A stretch of 64,000 nt of DNA from Doryteuthis pealeii (Eukaryota > Mollusca > Cephalopoda > Myopsida > Loliginidae). The notes under the pieces were generated by a model, which ran no database searches, was not told where the DNA came from, and was given only the letters and a program-made list of their open reading frames with translations. Shown piece by piece: positions 56,590-64,000 of this stretch (position 1 is the first letter of the stretch; every line of letters starts with the position of its first letter). Made by a program: the position numbers and the translations under genes. The stretch covers positions 75,280,473 through 75,344,472 of the forward strand of contig CM042152.1 in the NCBI GenBank assembly GCA_023376005.1. Reading direction: 5' to 3'.

Positions 56590-56800
56590 TTCTACCAACT
56601 ATCGTTCCTCAATAAATCCAACTATTCTTCCTCCATCTACGGGTAAATAGTTGGTCAGACTGAGCTCTTTAATCTTGGTATGGCAGTCTAGATGAAGGAA
56701 ATCTCTTGTATTCAAATCTGTTAATCTCTGCTTAAAAAATAGACCCTGTGTCGCATCCTGCTCGTTTAAACTTGTAAATCGCCCCCACCCGAGAAGCTCT
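56590..56800 (+). mobile_element. SINE-B body and 3' half
   Basis: Plus orientation: tccaactattcttcctccat to gtcgcatcctgctcg; the tRNA-like head is missing. Confidence 0.6.
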
Positions 56801-56834
56801 ATACTTTTATTCAACCTGAACGAATATTTTCGTG

Positions 56835-57600
56835 TTATTTAGAATTTCGGACTGTTGTCCTCATCTTTATATATAGACAATGTTTAGGCCAATGTGCCCT
56901 CCAGGTGTTTCTTGTCGAACTCGGGACCCTTCATGCCGTAATCGGGAGCCTCCACGAAACTTCGAACCGGACCCTTTCTATAATTCATTGGAGTAGATTA
57001 TTCTCATTAACCATGGCCGGGTCATCATCATCATCATTGTTGTCTCGGAAGACTATATAGTTTTTGTGCCCCTGAAGTTACAGCGCCTCATCTGAATGTG
57101 AAGACCAATGTTCGAAAAACATTCTCGACCACAGATGTCGCATGTGAAGGCTGTCCCTGAAGATGTTGATGTGCCGTTAGCTTATTCCGTTAACCACGAC
57201 CGGGTATGTTGTGTATATAATAATAAAGAGGAAGACAACAGTCCGAAAAATATAAATAATACAAGGTAATCTGAACATTAGCTACATAAATGAGAGTAAC
57301 CTCCCCTTGTTTCTTTCACTTTGAGGAAGCCTTAATAACAATTAAGTTTATTTCAAATAATGCGCAAGCACAATTAAGAACACATTTTATGATATTTTCA
57401 TGTCAAAACATGCAGTTGTATTGATTCGAACAAATTCGTATTTTCAGTGTAGATTCATGGTGAAATGAAAATGCCCAACCAAAACATAAGGCTTCTTCAA
57501 AGTGAAAGAAACAAGGGGAGGTTACTCTCATTTATGTAGCTAATGTTCAGATTACCGAATACAAATTATCAAACCTCATCTCAAAAATTCAGACAAATAA
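56835..57600 (+). mobile_element. Hairpin element split by a MITE
   Basis: ttcggactgttgtcctcatc ... gacaacagtccgaaaaat then the tail, cut at AATACAA and resuming as attatcaaacctcatctcaa after 57564. Core decayed (ggccaatgtgccctccag). Confidence 0.6.
57265..57556. mobile_element. 292-bp foldback MITE (8-bp TSD)
   Basis: Ends GGTAATCTGAACATTAGCTA and its inverse; arms ~70 bp. TSD TAATACAA (57257-57264) / GAATACAA (57557-57564). Confidence 0.8.
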
Positions 57601-58195
57601 GCTTCTGTAGTTCGCAACTCCGGAAAAAATAATAATTTAAAAGAATTCCTACTGAACTGAAATGCTCTAAGGTGTTACTGGTTTTAGTTCAATAAAAAAA
57701 ACAAAAAAAAACAAAAAAAACAAAAAACAAATAAAAAACAAAGAAAAAAAATAAAAGGACTGTCTTGTTTGCACCGCCTCCGTTATTCCCAAAGCTGATA
57801 AAAGTCGGCTATCGTGATTTTTACCGATAGCCTAACTGCAATTTCTCACTAGAATAGTTGAGGTAAGAGAGAGGAGGTGGGCATCGACGAAGAAGAGACT
57901 CAAGAGGAAGAAGATGAATTTAAAGAAGAATTGAGGGGGGGGGGGGGCGGGGAAAGGCCAAGAAGAAAGAAATGAATCAGACAATTGTGTTATTAACAAA
58001 ATCTCACCAACGGCACGTTCCAAAGCAATTTGAAATTGCTAAAATGAGATACCATGTTGGAAAAAAAAATATCAAGAAATAAAGAAATGAATGAAAAAAA
58101 TAAAAGAATTAAAAAATTAAAAATAGCATAATGCAGACATAAAAATAATTAAAGTTTTGATTTCGTCACTCTAGCGTACTCCCCCCTCTCCCTTT

Positions 58196-58200
<5 letters not shown>
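57600..58200. other. A-rich sequence
   Basis: caaaaaaa repeats (57695-57760) and a G run near 57940. No gene. Confidence 0.4.

Positions 58201-58245
<45 letters not shown>
58201..58245. repeat. CT microsatellite
   Basis: Uninterrupted CT run. Confidence 0.95.
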
Positions 58246-58252
<7 letters not shown>

Positions 58253-58319
58253 CTAAACAAAGATATACAAGCATAGAAAAATACACATACGTACACTCAT
58301 TCTCATTGTCTCTTTATCT

Positions 58320-59033
58320 CTGTTGCTCTCTATCAATCTGTTCATATCTATCTGTCTATCTATTTCAGTCTGTTATATCTCGTTCTTTTTATCTCTATTT
58401 CTCTTTCTATCTTTGTCTGTTCATATCCATCTATCTATCTATCTATCTCAGTCTGTTCATCTCTCTCTCTATCTCTCTATCTCCTTCTCAATTTCTCTTT
58501 CAGTCTATTATCTATCTATCTCAGTCTATTCATCTCTCTCTCTATCTCTCTATCTCCTTCTCAATTTCTCTTTCAGTCTATTATCTATCTATCTCAGTCT
58601 ATTCATCTCTCTCTCTATCTCCTTCTCTATTTCTCTTTCAGTCTATTATCTATCTATCTATCTATCTATCTCAGTCTATTCATCTCTCTCTCTATCTCTC
58701 TATTCCTTCTCTATTTCTCTTTCAGTCTATTATCTATCTATCTCAGTCTATTCATCTCTCTCTCTATCTCTCTATCTCCTTCTCAATTTCTCTTTCAGTC
58801 TATTATCTATCTATCTATCTATCTATCTCAGTCTATTCATCTCTCTCTCTATCTCTCTATCTCCTTCTCAATTTCTCTTTCAGTCTATTATCTATCTATC
58901 TCAGTCTATTCATCTCTCTCTCTATCTCCTTCTCTATTTCTCTTTCAGTCTATTATCTATCTATCTATCTATCTATCTCAGTCTATTCATCTCTCTCTCT
59001 ATCTCTCTATCTCCTTCTCTATTTCTCTTTCAG

Positions 59034-59067
<34 letters not shown>

Positions 59068-59075
59068 CAGTCTAT

Positions 59076-59127
<52 letters not shown>

Positions 59128-59164
59128 CTCCTTCTCTATTTCTCTTTCAGTCTATTATTTATCG

Positions 59165-59217
<53 letters not shown>
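58320..59217 (+). repeat. TCTA/CT higher-order tandem repeat
   Basis: Units of roughly 90-120 bp combining tctatctatctatctcagtc, tattcatctctctctc, tccttctc and atttctctttcagtctatta repeat about eight times. Gives >300-codon I/S/L/Y frames that are not genes. Confidence 0.9.
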
Positions 59218-59222
<5 letters not shown>

Positions 59223-59334
59223 CAGTCCGTCACCTTAACCATCAGGCTGTCATCACCCACAGAATACGAAGGGGATTTTAACTGTCTTTAATACACACAT
59301 GGCTTTGTATATAAATGCCGTCATAGAGTGCTGC

Positions 59335-59427
59335 ATCCCTTATATAGGAGAGCGTCGCGTTTTACGCTTGAGTTGGCGGCCCTCAGCGTAATCCCCCCCA
59401 GAGTGCTCAACCCTAGGGGGATAGGGA

Positions 59428-59467
<40 letters not shown>

Positions 59468-59470
59468 ATG
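59335..59470. other. GC-richer block plus TA microsatellite
   Basis: gagttggcggccctcagcgt ... ccctagggggatagggag followed by a TA run (59432-59465). Identity unknown. Confidence 0.4.
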
Positions 59471-59684
59471 TCAGTCTGTCAATGTATATCTAACAATTTC
59501 AGTCATCCATAACTTGAGCTCGATGTGTATTGTTTCAGTGAACGATCAGAACAATATCATGTATAAATGTAAAAAAAAAAAAAATTAAATTTGCTTAATA
59601 ATTTCAATTACAACAAGCTTAACTCGTAACAGCATCTTCAAACATAGGGCAAAACATTTATTCAATATATATATATGTATATAT

Positions 59685-60015
59685 ATATTGGGAGAGATAA
59701 TATGTGCCTAATTGAAGTCATACCAAATTTTGAAAATTAATTAATTGATAATTAATCAATTAGGCGGGCATACCTGTTCAAATGTAAGGCTAAACAAATT
59801 GAGAAAAAGTCAATCCCTGCATGTACATTTCGGCCTATTATGCCTCATCAGCAGAGTTATAGACAGGAAGACTGCTCTGTGTGTGATTCGAACCCTGACT
59901 GTCAAGCTGACAAGCGGGGATTCTAACCATTACACTAGCTGGTTTTCCAGATTTTTCGTTTGTTTTGAACTCAATTATATTCCACTTTTGGTGACTTGCT
60001 ACACGACAGTATAAA
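59685..60015 (-). mobile_element. Repeat G, tRNA-Asp-like SINE copy 2
   Basis: On the minus strand ctagtgtaatggttagaatc, cccgcttgtcagcttgac and agggttcgaatca follow tRNA-Asp order (GTC in anticodon position). Followed by the catttcggcctattatgcct motif. No matching acceptor stem, so a retroposon, not a tRNA gene. Confidence 0.65.
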
Positions 60016-60164
60016 TACTCACACACATACTGAAAATAAGTTTAGTTTTGTCCCCAGATAATGTAGAATAAGATATTCAATAAGGTAGTGAATCTCGTCT
60101 AAGCATCTTTGAATAAGGGGTCTGCTACACGTTTGTCTTTTTGCATTCCACTGATTTTCCTGAA

Positions 60165-60510
60165 AAGAATGTCCGCCATCATCTGCGAGAGACGCCTGCG
60201 TTGGCTTTGTCACGTCAGGAGGATGGGCAAAGGCCGCATCCGCAAAGACCTACTGTATGGTGAGTTAGTAAAGGGCACCCCACCGGAACGAGGAGTGAAA
60301 AGGAGAGGAAAGTAACTGCCGCGGAAAAGAGAGCCAAAAGGAAGGAGAGACAACAACTCCAGCAAGTTTCTTTGTAATGACAATCTCTGGTGCAGTGCCA
60401 GAGATTGCCATTCAAAAATTGGTCTGTTCGGCAACCTACGCAGTTGCAGATTAAAAAAAGCAGACACTACGCCATCGTCTTTAGTAGACGGACGGATGCC
60501 AACAACTAAA
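60165..60510 (+). pseudogene. LINE ORF2 C-terminal fragment (family 1)
   Basis: ERRLRWLCHVRRMGKGRIRK, DLLYGELVKGTPPE, then stops; further on the zinc-finger-like CSARDCHSKIGLFGNLRSC in another frame. Ends tagtagacggacggatgcca, the same 3' UTR as 47647-48350. Internally deleted. Confidence 0.7.
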
Positions 60511-61500
60511 AAAACTCATCAGCAGAGATTGAGATTTTTTAAATCATCCAAATGAGAAAAAATGCTCGGTAAACGGAATCAGTTTTAACCGTGATTTTTT
60601 CTACCTAGGTAATGACGATTAATTATTAATCATATAAAACATATTACTACCCGGTTTGAATTTTGCCACGGTCTATTTTAAAACCAGGGAGTTGGGATTG
60701 TTCAATAAGGTTGGTTGATTTTTCACTTTAAAAAATATCAAATTGTCCAGGGGCGTAAAAGTAATGTGTTAATATATTAAATACTCATACCAAAAATCAA
60801 GTCTCTTACTTGCACCATTGTTTGAGGAAATAGCATCTAAGATCGTCTACTAAAATGCACCCAAAATCCTCGTTTTCGCAAAATTTAGCCTAGAAATTGA
60901 CTAGAAAATTTAGCAATTTCAGTATCTAAAACACAAAAGGTTGTCATTTTAAACGAAACGAATAAAATATCATAACTACAATTCAAATTGAAAATATGCC
61001 CCCCATCACAACCGACACCTCCGATGTGTGCTGTTTTTACCTAATAATTAAGCTCTAACAGTGATAACACTTTAAAAGATTGAAATATATTATAAAACCT
61101 CTAACCATTGCATCTCGAATTGTGACAACTGTCGTGCCAGTGCGCATTTGTTGTTCCCTTCATTGTGGTGATTAATATTGGCTCTAATTAGATGCAAATT
61201 AAATTTTTTCAGGCTAATTAGTTCCTTTTTTCTTTTTTTTTTTTTTTAGATAATTAAGGCTGGAGGCTGTTTTTTTTCAGTGACCTCGACGCCATAGGAT
61301 TATGCCCTATTAAGAATCGGTATTCAAATGCAGTAGCTCAAGTCATTTTGGGATTTTCTCAAGAAGTTCCACATTATTTGCACTTTCATTACTTGCCAAC
61401 AAATTATGGTATTGATTGCTTATTGGTAGACAAGATGTTTAAGTCTAGTCCCTACTCTACAAAGACCAGTATTAGCATTAGTATATTCGTAATATACTAA
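60511..61500. other. AT-rich sequence without recognisable features
   Basis: No gene or clear repeat boundary seen. Confidence 0.4.
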
Positions 61501-61502
61501 TA

Positions 61503-63475
61503 ATGATGTATATTTTTGCTTCTATTTTCCATGTTGCTTATTTTTGCTTCTCTGCTTATTTTTGCCTATTTTTCATGCTATTTATGTTTGCTTATTTTGC
61601 TCTCTCTGTTTTTCTGCCTATGTCTATTTTCCTATCTGTTTGCTTCCTTATTTCTGCTTCTCTCTGTTTGCTTATTTCTGCCTATGTCTATTTTCCATGT
61701 TTGCTTATTTCTGCTTCTTCTGTTTGCTTATTTCTGCCTATGTCTATTTTGTTTGCTTATTTTCTGCTCTCTCTGTTGCTTATTTCTGCCTATGCCATGT
61801 TTGCTTATTTCTGCTTCTCTCTGTTTGCTTTTTCTGCCTATGTCTATTTTCATGTTTGCTTATTCTGCTTATTTCTCTCTGTTTGCTTACTATGTCTATT
61901 TTTCCATGTTTGCTTATTTCTGCTTCTTCTCTGTTTGCTTATTTCTGCCTATGTCTATTTTCATGTTTGCTTATTTCTGCTTCTCTCTGTTTGCTTATTC
62001 TGCCTATGTCTATTTTCCATGTTTGCTTATTTCTGCTTCTCTCTGTTTGCTTATTTCTGCCTATGTCTATTTTCATGTTTGCTTATTTCTGCTTCTCTCT
62101 GTTTGCTTATTTCTGCCTATGTCTATTTTCATGTTTGCTTATTTCTGCTTCTCTCTGTTTGCTTATTTCTGCCTATGTCTATTTCATGTTTGCTTTTCTG
62201 CTTCTCTCTGTTTGCTTATTTCTGCCTATGTTCTATTTTCCATGTTTGCTTATTTCTGCTTCTCTCTGTTTGCTTATTTCTGCCTATGTCTATTTTTCAT
62301 GTTTGCTTATTTCTGCTTCTCTCTGTTTGTTATTTCTGCCTATGTCTATTTTCATGTTTGCTTATTTCTGCTTCTCTCTGTTGCTTATTTCTGCCTATGT
62401 CTATTTTCATGTTTGCTTATTTCTGCTTCTCTCTGTTTGCTTATTTCTGCCTATGTCTATTTTCATGTTTGCTTATTTCTGCTTCTCTCTGTTTGCTTAA
62501 TCTTCTGTTTGCTTATTTCTGCTATGTCTATTTTTTTGCTGTTTGCTATTTCTGTCTATTTCATGTTTGCTTATTTCTGCTTCTCTCTGTTTGCTTATTT
62601 TCTGCCTATGTCTATTTTCATGTTTGCTTATTTCTGCTCTCTCTGTTTGCTTATTTCTGCCTATGTCTATTTTTCATGTTTGCTTATTTCTGCTTCTCTC
62701 TGTTTGCTTATTTCTGCTATGTCTATTTTCATGTTTGCTTATTCTGCTTCTCTCTGTTTGCTTATTTCTGCCTATGTCTATTTTCATGTTTGCTTATTTC
62801 TGCTTCTCTCTGTTGCTTATTTCTTGCCTATGTCTATTTTCATGTTTGCTTATTCTGCTTCTCTCTGTTTGCTTATTTCTGCCTATGTCTATTTTCATGT
62901 TTGCTTATTTCTGCTTCTCTCTGTTTGCTTATTTCTGCCTATGTCTATTTTCATGTTTGCTTATTCTGCTTCTCTCTGTTTGCTTATTTGCTTATTTCTG
63001 CCTATGTCTATTTTCATGTTTGCTTATTTCTGCTTTCTCTCTGTTTGCTTATTTCTGCCTATGTTATTTTCATGTTTGCTTATTTCTGCTTCTCTCTGTT
63101 TGCTTATTTCTGCCTATGTCTATTCATGTTTGCTTATTGTATTGTGCTTATTTCTGCTTCTCTCTGTTTGCTTATTTCTGCCTATGTCTATTTTCATGTT
63201 TGCTTTATTTCTGCTTCTCTCTGTTTGCTTATTTCTGCCTATGTCTATTTTCATGTTTGCTTATTTCTGCTTCTCTCTTGTTGCTTATTTCTGCCTATGT
63301 CTATTTTCATGTTTGCTTATTTCTGCTTCTCTCTGTTTGCTTATTTCTGCCTTTGTCTATTTTCATGTTTGCTTATTTGCTATTGCTTGCCTTTTTCATG
63401 TTTGCTTATTTTTGCTTCTCTCTGTTTGCTTATTTCTGCCTATGTTTTTCATGTTTGCTTATTTTTGTTTCATTT
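61503..63475 (+). repeat. ~56-bp minisatellite, about 35 units
   Basis: Unit: tgtttgcttatttctgcttc, tctc, then tgtttgcttatttctgccta, tgtctattttca. Each unit is two half-units sharing tgtttgcttatttctgc. Single-base indels move the frame, yet no frame meets a stop because the unit contains none, hence ORFs of up to ~670 codons. Confidence 0.95.
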
Positions 63476-63516
63476 TCCATCTGTGTATGGAGTTAGCCTA
63501 CGGTCTCCCTAAAGAA

Positions 63517-63956
63517 ACAGTTACCGGTTAAATCCTACTTAACGGACATAAATTCCACCATCTTCTGTCACCTCGCCAAAAGAAAAGAATTACTAAAAAT
63601 CAAGGAATTAACCGAATTTAATGAAATTTTCAGTGTTGATATATTAACAAATAAACAATATAATGCAATAGTTATTTTATTTGAAAACTCTTACATTTTT
63701 TCAGGTCAGTTACTTTGAACCACGTATCTTTGATGCGTAACACAGATTCACAAACATACGTGGTTCAAAGTTAATTGACCTGAAAAAATGTAAAAGGTTT
63801 TAAATAGAATATATCTGTTATTCATTAATGTATCAACACTGAAAATTTCATTAAATTCGGTTAATTCTCTGATTTTTGGTATTTTTTTCTTTCAGCGGGG
63901 TGACATACGATGGTGGAATTTATGTCCGTTAAGTAGGATTTAACCCAGTTACCGCT
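63517..63956. mobile_element. Large foldback MITE, ~200-bp arms
   Basis: cagttaccggttaaatccta, cttaacggacataaattcca on the left is inverted on the right; arms continue through gaaattttcagtgttgata and ttttttcaggtca-type sequence to a central cacgta...tacgtg pair. Confidence 0.8.
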
Positions 63957-64000
63957 ATAATGATGCTCTATTAAGACACTAAAACAATGGTACGATGATA

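Noticed and set aside
58306..59291. ORFs of 310 and 322 codons (I/S/L/Y-rich)
   Set aside because: TCTA/CT tandem repeat translated in two frames.
59880..59945. tRNA-Asp gene on the minus strand
   Set aside because: A and B boxes and a GTC anticodon position are visible, but there is no paired acceptor stem and the repeat G body follows.
61503..63531. ORFs of 669, 671 and 317 codons, Cys/Phe/Leu-rich
   Set aside because: Generated by a 56-bp minisatellite whose unit lacks stops; all three + frames are open at once and no domain is visible.

Overview
This is a window of AT-rich, intron-rich, repeat-dominated animal DNA. The only host gene I can support is a single ORMDL gene (sphingolipid-synthesis regulator) on the + strand, with coding exons at 20412-20585, 23597-23748 and 34891-35026. 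Joined across GT-AG introns they give exactly 153 codons plus a stop, the family's normal length. Everything else is transposable elements, their nested remains and satellite-like DNA. The repeat mix (tRNA-derived SINEs, R4-like and other non-LTR LINEs, mariner fragments, many foldback MITEs) suggests an invertebrate, most likely a lophotrochozoan such as a mollusc. The species cannot be fixed from the sequence alone.

Layout. 1-20 kb: a LINE 3' end, then a patchwork of a ~555-bp retroposon ending in a CCAAA-rich tail, several tRNA-headed SINEs, foldback elements, a polypyrimidine tract (11.1-11.5 kb), a 42-bp tandem repeat (14.5 kb) and a 58-bp tandem repeat (18.1-18.6 kb). 20.4-35.0 kb: ORMDL. 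Its introns carry mariner remains, SINEs, microsatellites and a large near-identical duplication in the order A-B-A'-n-C-B'-C'. The duplication includes a damaged second copy of exon 2 and the window's only ambiguous base (28344), and it looks like an assembly or gap-filling artefact. 35-40 kb: AT-rich foldback sequence. 40-51 kb: dense nested MITEs and SINEs plus LINE C-terminal fragments. 51.7-55.2 kb: a decayed R4-like LINE on the minus strand, split by a SINE with a 15-bp target duplication, by a solo-LTR-like insert and by another repeat. 55.5-57.6 kb: foldback elements. 58.3-59.2 kb: a TCTA/CT higher-order repeat. 60.2-60.5 kb: a LINE C-terminus. 61.5-63.5 kb: a 2-kb, 56-bp-unit minisatellite. 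63.5-64 kb: a large foldback element.

The most informative observations are: the probable false duplication inside ORMDL; Thr at the ceramide-sensing Asn13 position of ORMDL; a minisatellite that runs up to the exon 3 splice acceptor; a ~555-bp retroposon family delimited by target-site duplications; one 3' tail shared by several unrelated retroposon families; a hairpin element with a one-sided tail; and a foldback MITE with a telomere-like core. The long open reading frames here (up to about 670 codons) are simple-repeat artefacts.
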